Shown here: positions 23,200 through 30,454 of the stretch, piece by piece
Layout: each line of letters opens with the position of its first letter
Position numbering within the stretch: position 1 is the first letter of the stretch
NCBI GenBank assembly: GCA_910587145.1
Contig: CAJUMH010000031.1
Location: forward strand, 1-32,908
DNA from: an uncultured Ruthenibacterium sp.
GTDB lineage: Bacteria; Bacillota; Clostridia; Oscillospirales; Ruminococcaceae
Direction: 5' to 3'
DNA length: 32,908 bases
The notes under the pieces: generated by a model
Databases searched by the model: none
What the model was told of the DNA's origin: nothing
Seen by the model: the letters and a program-made list of their open reading frames with translations, nothing else
Position numbers and translations under genes: made by a program

Positions 23200-23228
23200 A
23201 TTATACTATGCAAAAAAGGATGTGTCAA
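23200..23228 (-). promoter_or_regulatory. Consensus promoter of padR-SEDS pair
   Basis: On the minus strand, TTGACA (23223-23228), a 17-base spacer and TATAAT (23200-23205) match the housekeeping-sigma consensus at every position. Such a strong promoter normally needs a repressor; the operator-like dyad sits 13 bases downstream of the -10 element. Confidence 0.85.
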
Positions 23229-23344
23229 GATAATTTTGCGCGATTTCACGCTGGGAGGGGCGCAGGTATGCGGGCCTTTTTATTCGATACGGCGCATTTT
23301 CCGGGCGGGAAACTTGCTGGTCCCGCTGCCCGGCGCACGGACGC

Positions 23345-23373
23345 TTCCATTTAAAGAAGGAAACAGGTATAAT
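23345..23373 (+). promoter_or_regulatory. Promoter of the YitT-family gene
   Basis: TTCCAT (23345-23350) and a perfect TATAAT (23368-23373) are 17 bases apart, about 100 bases upstream of the start codon at 23476. The -35 is weak, the -10 strong. Confidence 0.5.
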
Positions 23374-23475
23374 AAGAATAACAGAGCGCCGGCCGTCCGG
23401 CCGGCCAAGGAGCAGAAGAGCATCGAACGTCCGCCATTTTTCGGGCGTTGCAGCAGGAAAGGCAGGCCATACAGT

Positions 23476-24381
23476 ATGAAAAACGAACAGCAGCCCCGGC
23501 AAGAGCAGGCACAGGCGCGCGCCCAGCGCCTGCGCACGCTTGCCGTCGATCTGGTGCATGACATTTTGGGCAGTATTCTGTTTGCGATCGGCGTGTATAC
23601 GTTTGCAAAATCGGCCGATTTTGCGCCGGGCGGCGTTACGGGCCTTGCGCTGATCCTCAACCACCTGTGGCAGTGCCCCATCGGTACCGCTACGCTGGCG
23701 CTGAATCTTCCCATCATCCTGCTCAGCTATCGTGTGATGGGGCGGAAATTTCTGTTCAAAAGCTTTCGGACCATGGCGATTTCAACCTTTTTTCTCGACA
23801 TTGTTTTTCCGTTCACGCCGGTGTACACCGGCAACCCGCTGCTGGCGGCGCTGTTTTCCGGCGCTTTCATGGGCGCGGGGCTGGCGCTTGTGTATATGCG
23901 CGGCTCATCCACGGGAGGCACGGATTTTTTGATCTTCACCGTCAAAAAGCTGCGGCCGCATTTTTCGATGGGGCAGGTTACGCTTTTGATCGATCTCTCC
24001 GTGATCCTGCTGGGCGGCGTGTTTTTCCGCAATATCGACGCGCTGCTCTATGGCGTTATCTGCACCTACGCGGGATCGCTGATCATTGACAAAATGATGT
24101 ACGGCGCGGGCAGCGGCAAGCTGGCGATCATTATTACAAAAGACGGCCCGGCCGCGGCGCGCGCCATCGACGCCGAGACAAGCCGGGGCGCGACGCTGGT
24201 AAAGGCCATCGGCGCATATTCCGGGGCGGAGCGGCATCTGGTGCTGTGCGCGTGCAGCAAAAGCGAGATCTTCAAGGTGCGGGGCGCGGTGCACAGCATC
24301 GACGAAAGCGCGTTCGTAATGATCACCGAGGCCAGCGAGGTGTTTGGCGAGGGCTTTACGCCGCCGCAGGAGGAATCCTGA
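23476..24381 (+). CDS. YitT-family membrane protein (DUF161 + DUF2179)
   Basis: A 301-residue integral membrane protein widespread in Firmicutes and of no established function. After a short charged N-terminus, five or so hydrophobic segments follow, including the conserved FAPGGVTGLALIL (about 49-61) and RGSSTGGTDFL (142-152) motifs. A soluble C-terminal DUF2179 domain spans about 215-296 (KLAIIITK ... RGATLVKAIGAYSG ... VHSIDESAFVMITEASEVFGEGF). ATG 23476 is chosen because the 80 codons upstream do not look like protein of this family and contain the promoter. It is divergent from padR and monocistronic. Confidence 0.92.
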   Translation: MKNEQQPRQEQAQARAQRLRTLAVDLVHDILGSILFAIGVYTFAKSADFAPGGVTGLALILNHLWQCPIGTATLALNLPIILLSYRVMGRKFLFKSFRTMAISTFFLDIVFPFTPVYTGNPLLAALFSGAFMGAGLALVYMRGSSTGGTDFLIFTVKKLRPHFSMGQVTLLIDLSVILLGGVFFRNIDALLYGVICTYAGSLIIDKMMYGAGSGKLAIIITKDGPAAARAIDAETSRGATLVKAIGAYSGAERHLVLCACSKSEIFKVRGAVHSIDESAFVMITEASEVFGEGFTPPQEES

Positions 24382-24387
24382 CGCGAC

Positions 24388-24553
24388 TTTTCCACATCAC
24401 GTGGGAAAACTTTTAACTTTTCAACCGAGTTTTACACATTGTATATTGGGTATTCCACATTTTTTGTTGAAAACTCTGTGGAAAGCGTTGAAAAGCGCGT
24501 GAAATGTGGACGTGTTTTCCACAATTTTCCGGAATGTTACAGTTTGTACATAA
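24388..24553. promoter_or_regulatory. DnaA-box cluster
   Basis: Three exact TTWTNCACA matches on the plus strand, TTTTCCACA at 24388-24396, TTTTACACA at 24430-24438 and TTTTCCACA at 24515-24523, are joined by three one-mismatch sites: TATTCCACA 24451-24459, CTTTCCACA on the minus strand at 24477-24485, and TTATGTACA on the minus strand at 24545-24553. They fill an AT-rich gap in an otherwise GC-rich region (24382-24748, no gene). It is more likely a DnaA-binding regulatory or titration site than oriC. Confidence 0.6.
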
Positions 24554-24560
24554 CTCTTTG

Positions 24561-24589
24561 TTGAATCCAAACCGGTTTTTTGCTACAAT
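24561..24589 (+). promoter_or_regulatory. Promoter of the rhomboid-like gene
   Basis: TTGAAT (24561-24566) and TACAAT (24584-24589) have a 17-base spacer. It lies immediately downstream of the DnaA-box cluster. The leader of about 150 bases contains a hairpin, GCGGCAT with ATGCCGC, at 24613-24631. Confidence 0.6.
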
Positions 24590-24748
24590 ACTGTTACAGA
24601 TGAGCACCGCCGGCGGCATTTTTTATGCCGCGAGAAGGCTTTTTCAAAAGGCGGAACCAAAAGCGCATGTGCCGCCGCGCGGTTTGGTGCGGAGCAAAGC
24701 GGCGCGCATGCGATGAATGCAGGGTGAAAGAAAGGAACCGAAACACTT

Positions 24749-25399
24749 ATGAAATGGGTTTATCGTTTGGAGCGCAAATTTGGCCGTTATTATATCCCGC
24801 GTCTGATGCTGGTGATCATTGCGGGGCAGGGGATGGTATATCTTGCCAGCCAGCTCAACCCGGCCATTCAGCTGCTGAACCGGTTTTCGCTGAACTGGGC
24901 CGCCGTACTGCACGGCGAGGTATGGAGGCTTGTCACTTTCTTATTCATTCCGCAGACGACCAGCCCGTTCTGGCTGATCTTCTCGCTGTATTTTTACTAC
25001 CTAATCGGCAATACGCTGGAAAACACCTGGGGTGGATTTCGCTTTAATGTATATTATCTGTGCGGCATGCTCGGCGCGATCATGGCTGCAGCCATCACCG
25101 GGTACGGCACGGGATACTATATCAACCTCTCGCTGTTTTTTGCGTTTGCGGCGCTGTATCCGGATTTTCAGGTGCTGCTGTTCTTCATTTTGCCTATTAA
25201 AATGAAGTACCTGGCGTATGCCTCCGGCGCGCTGTGCGTGCTGGACCTGCTGATGGGTACCTGGAGCATGCGCGCGGCGATCGTATTTTCGCTCGCGAAT
25301 TTTCTGCTGTTTTTCGGCGGGGATTTTCTGCGGACGGTGCGGCAGGAGCTGCGCTACGCCAAAACACGGCGCGCATGGCGCAGCCGGGACGGAAGATAA
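24749..25399 (+). CDS. Rhomboid-like membrane protein, probably without protease activity
   Basis: A 216-residue multi-spanning protein with about six hydrophobic segments. Rhomboid scaffold features are present: GEVWRLVTFLFIP (about 56-68, matching GEWWRLxT) and NTLENTWGGFRFNVYYL (88-104, matching LExxWGxxrF). Where active rhomboids have the GxSG nucleophile motif, this protein has YINLSLFFAFAALYPDF (124-140), and the C-terminal catalytic His is not apparent. It thus resembles the non-proteolytic rhomboid-like proteins common in Clostridia; a role in membrane protein handling can only be guessed. The C-terminus is basic and cytoplasmic-like. ATG 24749 follows GAAAGGAACC. Confidence 0.8.
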   Translation: MKWVYRLERKFGRYYIPRLMLVIIAGQGMVYLASQLNPAIQLLNRFSLNWAAVLHGEVWRLVTFLFIPQTTSPFWLIFSLYFYYLIGNTLENTWGGFRFNVYYLCGMLGAIMAAAITGYGTGYYINLSLFFAFAALYPDFQVLLFFILPIKMKYLAYASGALCVLDLLMGTWSMRAAIVFSLANFLLFFGGDFLRTVRQELRYAKTRRAWRSRDGR

Positions 25400-25456
25400 C
25401 GGCAGTGCTTTGGCCCGGCGCCGCCCGGCCAAGGCGGCGGAAAGGGGCCCAAAATC

Positions 25457-25486
25457 TTGCAGTAGCTTTTTTGGCGCCGGTATGAT
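25457..25486 (+). promoter_or_regulatory. Promoter of darA-holB-ricT
   Basis: TTGCAG (25457-25462) and TATGAT (25481-25486) are 18 bases apart, about 65 bases upstream of the darA start codon. An overlapping TACAAT at 25486-25491 is an alternative -10 but its spacing is too long. Confidence 0.5.
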
Positions 25487-25556
25487 ACAATAAAAGCAGA
25501 GCAAAAGCGTTTTGCTGCAAACGCATTTAGAAACGCGGAGCCGGGAGGTATGGAGT

Positions 25557-25880
25557 ATGAAAATGATCACAGCGATCGTCAACAAGGAAGACGCGAACGC
25601 CGTTACCCACGCGCTGACAAAGGGCGGATTTTCTGTAACAAAGCTGGCCACCACAGGCGGCTTTCTGATGGCGGGCAATATGACGCTGCTCATCGGCACA
25701 GACGACGAAAAGGTGGACGCCTGCATCGAGCTCATTGCCTCCTGCTCCAAGCAGCGCAAGGAGGTCGTGCCCAGCACGTCCAGCTACGGCATCGGTGTAA
25801 CAACGGCGTATCCGCTGGAGGTTACGGTCGGCGGCGCAACGGTGTTTGTTACCAACGTGGAACGCTTTGAAAAGCTGTAA
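25557..25880 (+). CDS. darA: Cyclic-di-AMP receptor DarA/PstA (YaaQ family)
   Basis: A 107-residue PII-like trimeric protein that binds the second messenger c-di-AMP in Firmicutes; its downstream partner is not established. MKMITAIVNKEDANAVTHALTKGGFSVTKLATTGGFLMAGNMTLLIG contains the ligand-binding region, with the characteristic TTGGFL segment, and VTVGGATVFVTNVERFEKL is the typical C-terminus. ATG 25557 follows GGGAGGT at 25543-25549. Its stop overlaps the holB start (TAATG). The yaaQ-holB-ricT order is the same as in Bacillus, which supports orthology. Confidence 0.92.
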   Translation: MKMITAIVNKEDANAVTHALTKGGFSVTKLATTGGFLMAGNMTLLIGTDDEKVDACIELIASCSKQRKEVVPSTSSYGIGVTTAYPLEVTVGGATVFVTNVERFEKL

Positions 25881-26791
25881 TGGCGGCGCTGGAGCTTCTG
25901 CTCGGCAATGAGCCGCTGAAAAAAAGCCTTTCAGCCGCGCTGCGCGCGGGGCGCCTTTCGCACAGCGTTTTATTGTGCGGCGAGGCCGGTATTGGCGCGG
26001 GCTTTGCCGCGCGCTGCCTTGCGGCGGATTATCTGTACCCGCAGGGCGGCGCCGGCGCCGCGCAGGTGCTGGAGGGAAAGAGCCCGGAATGCATTTGCGT
26101 CGAGGGAGAGGGCGCCTCGGGCGAGATCCGCGTAGAGCGCGTGCGCGAAGTGCGGCGCGAGATCTACAACACATCGCTTTCGGCCGCGGGGCGCGTGGTG
26201 ATGATCCCCAGAGCGGAAAAGCTCAACCGCTCCAGCGCAAACGCGCTGCTGAAGGAGCTGGAGGAGCCGCCGGAGGGCGTGCTGTTTGTGCTGGTGGCCT
26301 TCAGCGAGGCCGGTGTTCTGGCCACCATCCGCAGCCGCTGCTGCGCCTATTCGCTGGCGCCCGTCTCCGAGGCGGTGTGCGCGGCCTATCTGCGGAAGAA
26401 CTTTCCCAACGGGCCGGACACCGCGCGCTATGCCGCGCTGTTTGGCGGAAAGATCGGCACGGCAAAAAAATGCCTTTCCCAGGAAGAAGGGCGCGCGCGG
26501 CTGGCCGACGCGCTTTCGCTGGCGGAGTTTGCGCAAAAAAAAGAGCTTTACGGCGCGCTGACGCTGCTGACGCGGTACGAAAAAGAGCGCTTTGCGGCGC
26601 TGGAGGTGCTGCAGCTGCTGCGCTGTGTGTGCAGTGCTTCTGTGCGCGGCAGCGCGGCGGCAAAAAGCCCGCTTTCTCCGGCGCGCGCCGTGCTGTGCGC
26701 CGAGGCCGCCGGCAAAACCATGCAGGCGATCACGGCCAATGGGAACGGCAAGCTGGCGCTGACGCTGCTGGCCGCCCGGCTGACGGCGTAG
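25880..26791 (+). CDS. holB: DNA polymerase III delta' subunit-like clamp-loader protein
   Basis: A 303-residue AAA+ clamp-loader component that would help load the beta sliding clamp during replication. RLSHSVLLCGEAGIGAGFAARCLA (about 25-48) corresponds to the Walker A region but lacks the lysine (GEAGIGAG), as expected for the non-hydrolysing delta' subunit. RVVMIPRAEKLNRSSANALLKELEEPPEG and TIRSRC (SRC motif) are diagnostic. The four-cysteine zinc module usually present between these motifs is missing; the region is short (LYPQGGAGAAQVLEGKSPECICVEG). Coupled to darA by TAATG. The name rests on motifs plus gene context. Confidence 0.9.
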   Translation: MAALELLLGNEPLKKSLSAALRAGRLSHSVLLCGEAGIGAGFAARCLAADYLYPQGGAGAAQVLEGKSPECICVEGEGASGEIRVERVREVRREIYNTSLSAAGRVVMIPRAEKLNRSSANALLKELEEPPEGVLFVLVAFSEAGVLATIRSRCCAYSLAPVSEAVCAAYLRKNFPNGPDTARYAALFGGKIGTAKKCLSQEEGRARLADALSLAEFAQKKELYGALTLLTRYEKERFAALEVLQLLRCVCSASVRGSAAAKSPLSPARAVLCAEAAGKTMQAITANGNGKLALTLLAARLTA

Positions 26792-26969
26792 CGCGGGGCA
26801 CAGCGCCGCGCCCGGGTGTTGACGGCCCCGCGTGAAACGGATCTGCCGCAGGAAGGGCGGCGGGACAGCAAAACATACTGCCGCAAAAGGACGTGCCCTT
26901 TGCGGCGCGCGCCGCTGTTTTGTTTTCGATGTAACTGCCCGTATCAAGCGGCACGGAAAGGAACCGTAT

Positions 26970-27854
26970 ATGACAAAGGTGATCAGTGTTCGGTTTAAGC
27001 CGAACGGAAAAAGCTATTATTTCAGCCCCGGTGCGCTGGAGCTGCGGGCGGGCGACGCCGTGATTGTCGAAACCGCGCGCGGCCCGGAGTGCGGCGAGGT
27101 GGTGAAGGGCCCGCACGAGGTACCGGATTCGCGCATCATCAAACCGCTGAAAACGGTGACGCGTGTGGCGGATGCGCTGGATGTGCGCCGCATGCGGCAG
27201 AACCGCGTGGATGAACAGCGCGCGTTTTCCATCTGTGAGGAGCGCATCGCGAAGCACAAGCTGGATATGAAGCTGGTGGATGTGGAGTACACGCTGGACC
27301 GCAGCAAGATCCTGTTTTACTTCACCGCCGACGGCCGCATCGATTTTCGCGAGCTTGTGAAGGATCTGGCGGGCGTATTCCGCACACGCATCGAGCTGCG
27401 GCAGATCGGCGTGCGCGACGAAAGCAAAATGCTCGGCGGCCTTGGCATTTGCGGGCAGCCGTTCTGCTGCAGCCGCTTTTTGCGCGCGTTTCAGCCCGTA
27501 TCCATCAAGATGGCAAAGGAGCAGGGCCTTTCGCTCAATCCGGCGAAGATCAGCGGCAGCTGCGGCCGCCTGATGTGCTGTCTTGCGTATGAGCAGCCCG
27601 CCTATGAATATTTGAACCGCATCACGCCGAGCGTCGGCAGCGTTGTAAAAACGCCCGAGGGCATTGGCACCGTGGCGGAAACCGGTGTCATTGCCGGTAC
27701 GCTGCGCGTGCGGATGGATCCGCCCGCTGCGGGCTTTAAGGTGTTTTCCAGAGAGGAGTGCCAGTACCTGCGCGGCGGCAAGCGCGCGCCCGCAGCGCCG
27801 GATCCCGAGCAGGAAGCAGAGCCCAAGCCCGGCACTGCGCCAGAGGACGATTGA
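26970..27854 (+). CDS. ricT: PSP1-domain protein RicT (YaaT)
   Basis: A 294-residue component of the RicA-RicF-RicT complex, which in Bacillus subtilis binds [4Fe-4S] clusters, stimulates RNase Y-dependent mRNA maturation and affects sporulation and biofilm formation. The PSP1 domain is visible (about 60-150: RIIKPLKTVTRVADAL ... DYRSKILFYFTADGRIDFREL-like), as are the two cysteine clusters, Cys161/166/167 (CGQPFCCSRF) and Cys198/203/204 (CGRLMCCLAYE). ATG 26970 follows GGAAAGGAA; the 46 codons upstream are unrelated. It ends in a low-complexity acidic/Pro tail. Third gene after darA and holB. Confidence 0.95.
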   Translation: MTKVISVRFKPNGKSYYFSPGALELRAGDAVIVETARGPECGEVVKGPHEVPDSRIIKPLKTVTRVADALDVRRMRQNRVDEQRAFSICEERIAKHKLDMKLVDVEYTLDRSKILFYFTADGRIDFRELVKDLAGVFRTRIELRQIGVRDESKMLGGLGICGQPFCCSRFLRAFQPVSIKMAKEQGLSLNPAKISGSCGRLMCCLAYEQPAYEYLNRITPSVGSVVKTPEGIGTVAETGVIAGTLRVRMDPPAAGFKVFSREECQYLRGGKRAPAAPDPEQEAEPKPGTAPEDD

Positions 27855-27870
27855 CGTTACGGCAGCTTGC

Positions 27871-27908
27871 GGGCGCAAAATTTGTCGGTTTTCACAAATT
27901 TTGCGCCC
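27871..27908. repeat. 15-bp perfect inverted repeat after ricT
   Basis: GGGCGCAAAATTTGT (27871-27885) pairs perfectly with 27894-27908 around an 8-base loop. It starts 17 bases after the ricT stop. It may terminate the darA-holB-ricT transcript, but no T-tract follows the stem on either strand. Confidence 0.6.
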
Positions 27909-27943
27909 ACGCCGCTCCCAAGGGATTTTCTGTTCCGACCTAC

Positions 27944-27971
27944 TTGAAAAATCTGCATTTTGTGTTAAAAT
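27944..27971 (+). promoter_or_regulatory. Promoter of the ferredoxin gene
   Basis: TTGAAA (27944-27949) and TAAAAT (27966-27971) with a 16-base spacer, about 105 bases upstream of the start codon, in an AT-rich window. With hairpins on both sides, this defines a one-gene transcription unit. Confidence 0.6.
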
Positions 27972-28076
27972 AAAACTACCACGGAAGCGCGGCTTTCGTA
28001 TCGGTGTGCGCGGGACCGCGCCGCTTGCGCACAGGGCCGAAAACATTTCACAGCGCGGAGAATAGGATGGATACTT

Positions 28077-28247
28077 ATGGCTTATAAGATCAGCGACGAA
28101 TGCATCGCCTGCGGCACCTGCGCCGGCGCCTGCCCTGTGAGTGCGATCTCCGAGGGCAACGGCAAGTTTGAGATCGACGAGAACGCCTGCGTGTCTTGCG
28201 GCACCTGCGCCGGCGAGTGCCCGGTGGGCGCGATCTCTGAGGGCTAA
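28077..28247 (+). CDS. 2[4Fe-4S] ferredoxin, clostridial type
   Basis: A 56-residue low-potential electron carrier. The protein is two near-identical halves, each CxxCGTCAGxCPVxAISEG: Cys9/12/15/19 and Cys38/41/44/48, the eight ligands of two cubane clusters. Both halves carry the CPVxAI motif, and the protein begins MAYKISDECIACG, the classic clostridial ferredoxin start. AGGATGG at 28064-28070 is the likely ribosome site. It stands alone between its own promoter and terminator and is too short for many gene finders. It would serve anaerobic oxidoreductases such as pyruvate:ferredoxin oxidoreductase or hydrogenase, none of which is in this window. Confidence 0.97.
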   Translation: MAYKISDECIACGTCAGACPVSAISEGNGKFEIDENACVSCGTCAGECPVGAISEG

Positions 28248-28251
28248 GAGG

Positions 28252-28280
28252 CGCTGCCGGCATCTGCGCAGCGGTTTTTT
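28252..28280 (+). terminator. Rho-independent terminator of the ferredoxin gene
   Basis: CGCTGC (28252-28257) pairs with GCAGCG (28268-28273), followed by G and six T (28275-28280), starting 5 bases after the ferredoxin stop. Canonical structure. Confidence 0.85.
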
Positions 28281-28301
28281 GTCCACAACGCAAAAGCAGC
28301 C

Positions 28302-28332
28302 AAAAGGCGGGTACTGCGCGTACCCGCCTTTT
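28302..28332. terminator. Second hairpin downstream of ferredoxin
   Basis: A 13-bp perfect stem, AAAAGGCGGGTAC (28302-28314) with its complement (28320-28332), loop TGCGC. It has A-tract and T-tract edges, so it could terminate in both directions. Tandem to the terminator at 28252-28280. Confidence 0.7.
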
Positions 28333-28535
28333 GCATACTTGTGAGAAAAGCGCCCGCTCAAGCGGCTGCGCGTGCCATTCGGCAAGGGCTGCGGAGAACA
28401 GACGCTGTCCGTCCCCCGCATGCCGGAAAGACCGCCGACGGCGATTCAACCGAAACGCGGGCACATTCCGGGCACATCCCGGGAGCATCCAAAAAAATAT
28501 CCAAAAAGAGGGGGCCTCGGGGGAAGACCGCAAAG

Positions 28536-29315
28536 ATGAAGGAAAAGAAGACAAAGCAGGTGAAGGCCCCTCTGCCGGATGCGGACGCAATGCCGGAGCG
28601 GGAAACGCTTTGTAACGGCACGCCCGTGTTTCTTACCCAAAGCCATCGCTTCGGGCAGGACGCGCTGCTGCTGGCACATTTTTGCCGGGTGCGCAGCAAA
28701 GAGAGCGTGTGCGACCTTGGCTGCGGCTGCGGCGTAATCGCACTGCACTGGCACGACAGAGGCCACCGCGGCCCCTGCCTTGCCGTAGAGCTTTTGCCCG
28801 AGGCGGCGGCGCTTGCCCGCAGAGCGGCCGGGGAAGCGGGCGCGGAGCATATCACGGTGGAATGCCGCGATCTGCGCGACGCCGCCGCATTGCGCCCCTA
28901 TGCGCAGACCCGCAGCCTTGTGGCGTGCAACCCGCCCTATTTTACGGGCGGCCCTCTCAGCCCAAACCCCGCGCGCGCCACGGCGCGCCACGCGCTTTTT
29001 TGCACAATAGAGGATGTATGCGCGGCGGCTTTTCTGCTGCTGCGGGACGGCGGGCGGCTGTGTGTGTGCCAGCGCCCGGAACGGCTGACGGATCTGCTGT
29101 GCGCCATGCGCGCCGCGCGCATAGAGCCCAAGCGCCTGCAATTTGTTGCGGCGCGCGGGGGAAAAGCGCCGTGGCTGGTGCTGGCCGAGGGGCAAAAAAA
29201 CCGTGCGGCCGGCCTGCGTGTACTGCCCACGCTAATTACCGCGCGCGCGGACGGAACGCCAAGCCGAAAAATGCAGGAAATTTATGGGCAGGCGCCGCAG
29301 GGCGCGCGGCCTTAG
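28536..29315 (+). CDS. tRNA1(Val) adenine-N6-methyltransferase family (TrmN6/YabB)
   Basis: A 259-residue SAM-dependent methyltransferase. Motif I is DLGCGCGVIAL (60-70), motif II lies near AVELLPEAAALARR, and the N6-adenine catalytic signature is NPPYF (132-136), as in E. coli TrmN6, which modifies A37 of tRNA1(Val). CNGTPVFLTQSHRFGQDALLLAHFC (26-50) corresponds to the YabB N-terminal motif. The start is uncertain: ATG 28536 is used, with a weak GGGGGAAG site upstream, but ATG 28590 (MPERETLCNG) would also give a full domain. Place before rsmI is conserved with Bacillus yabB-yabC, although the GIY-YIG gene yazA is missing between them. Confidence 0.85.
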   Translation: MKEKKTKQVKAPLPDADAMPERETLCNGTPVFLTQSHRFGQDALLLAHFCRVRSKESVCDLGCGCGVIALHWHDRGHRGPCLAVELLPEAAALARRAAGEAGAEHITVECRDLRDAAALRPYAQTRSLVACNPPYFTGGPLSPNPARATARHALFCTIEDVCAAAFLLLRDGGRLCVCQRPERLTDLLCAMRAARIEPKRLQFVAARGGKAPWLVLAEGQKNRAAGLRVLPTLITARADGTPSRKMQEIYGQAPQGARP

Positions 29316-29491
29316 GGGGATCCTTCGGGGTAAAAAGAATCGGCGCAGAAGGAAAGCGGGCCCGAGGCGGCCTTTGCGCCCTGCCCCGAGAACCCCGCAA
29401 AAGCGGCGCCGGGCAGCGATGCGCAGGCAAGCCGGCATGTGTGCTTTTGCCGGAGGACGGGAGCCTCAAAGACGAAAAGGGGGACGCGAAC

Positions 29492-30454
29492 ATGAGCGGA
29501 ACGCTGTATATCGTTGCAACGCCCATCGGCAATTTGGGCGATTTAACGCCGCGCGCGGCCGAGACGTTCGCGCAGGTGGATTTTATCGCGGCCGAGGATA
29601 CGCGTGTGACGCTGAAGCTGCTGAACCATCTGGGCCTGAAAAAGCCGATGGTAAGCTATTACGAGCACAACCTGCGCGAGCGCGGGGAATATATCCTAAA
29701 CCGTATTGCGGCGGGGGAATCGTGTGCGCTGTGCAGCGACGCGGGAATGCCCGCCGTCTCCGACCCCGGCGAGGTGATTGTGCGCGATGCTCACGCGCGC
29801 GGCATTCCCGTAACGCCGGTGCCGGCCGCCAGCGCGGCGATAACGGCGCTGTGCGTATCGGGGCAGGTGACGGGGCGTTTTGTGTTTGAGGGCTTTTTGC
29901 CCACGAACCGCCGCCAGAAAAAAGAACGCATGGACGCTTTGAAGAACGAGGAGCGGACGGTGATCTTTTACGAGGCGCCGCACAAGCTGCTGACAACGCT
30001 GGCCGATCTGGAAGCGGCGTTCGGCGCGCAGCGCGGCCTGACGGTATGCCGCGAGATGACAAAGCTGCACGAGGAGATCCGCGTAACCACCCTTGGCGCG
30101 GCAAACGCATATTACAAAGAGAACCCGCCGCGCGGCGAGTTTGTGCTGGTGATGGCCGGGGCGCCGCCCGAGGCGCCCGCCGAACAGACGTTGGAGGACG
30201 CCGTTGCGGCCGCGCGCGAGCGCATGGTCGCGGGAGAAAGCGCCGCGGCCGCCGCAAAGTATGCCGCCGCGCACAGCGCGTTTTCAAAAAGTGAGATTTA
30301 TCGCCGATGCATGGAACAGGCCGAAGCGCCCATAAAGCAGAAGGGTCAGGGCGCCGCGGCAGCAAAAGCCGAAAGCGGCCGCGCCGGGGGACAAGCCCGG
30401 GAGAATGCGCGGCAGCAGGAACATTCGAGGCATCCAAAGCGGGAGGACGTATGA
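29492..30454 (+). CDS. rsmI: 16S rRNA (cytidine-1402-2'-O)-methyltransferase
   Basis: A tetrapyrrole-methylase-fold enzyme that uses SAM to 2'-O-methylate C1402 in the decoding centre of 16S rRNA. The N-terminus GTLYIVATPIGNLGDLTPRA, AEDTRVTLKLLNHL (35-48), CSDAGMPAVSDPG (81-93) and PAASAAITAL (111-120) are diagnostic. The catalytic domain ends near residue 225. The C-terminal domain that follows (to about 278, SAFSKSEIYRR) is normal, but an extra 40-residue Ala/Gln/Lys/Arg-rich tail ends the 320-residue protein. ATG 29492 has AAGGGGG upstream; longer in-frame extensions are unrelated. The stop overlaps the next start (ATGA). Confidence 0.96.
   Translation: MSGTLYIVATPIGNLGDLTPRAAETFAQVDFIAAEDTRVTLKLLNHLGLKKPMVSYYEHNLRERGEYILNRIAAGESCALCSDAGMPAVSDPGEVIVRDAHARGIPVTPVPAASAAITALCVSGQVTGRFVFEGFLPTNRRQKKERMDALKNEERTVIFYEAPHKLLTTLADLEAAFGAQRGLTVCREMTKLHEEIRVTTLGAANAYYKENPPRGEFVLVMAGAPPEAPAEQTLEDAVAAARERMVAGESAAAAAKYAAAHSAFSKSEIYRRCMEQAEAPIKQKGQGAAAAKAESGRAGGQARENARQQEHSRHPKREDV

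Noticed and set aside
24382..24748. Chromosomal replication origin oriC
   Set aside because: No dnaA, dnaN or rpmH nearby, and the highly expressed ribosomal cluster at 4858-21088 would be transcribed toward the site, i.e. head-on to replication. Kept only as a DnaA-box cluster.
28682..29491. In-frame 270-codon N-terminal extension of RsmI
   Set aside because: It is antisense in frame to the upstream methyltransferase reading and contains no recognisable domain; the RsmI N-terminus and a ribosome site define the start at 29492.
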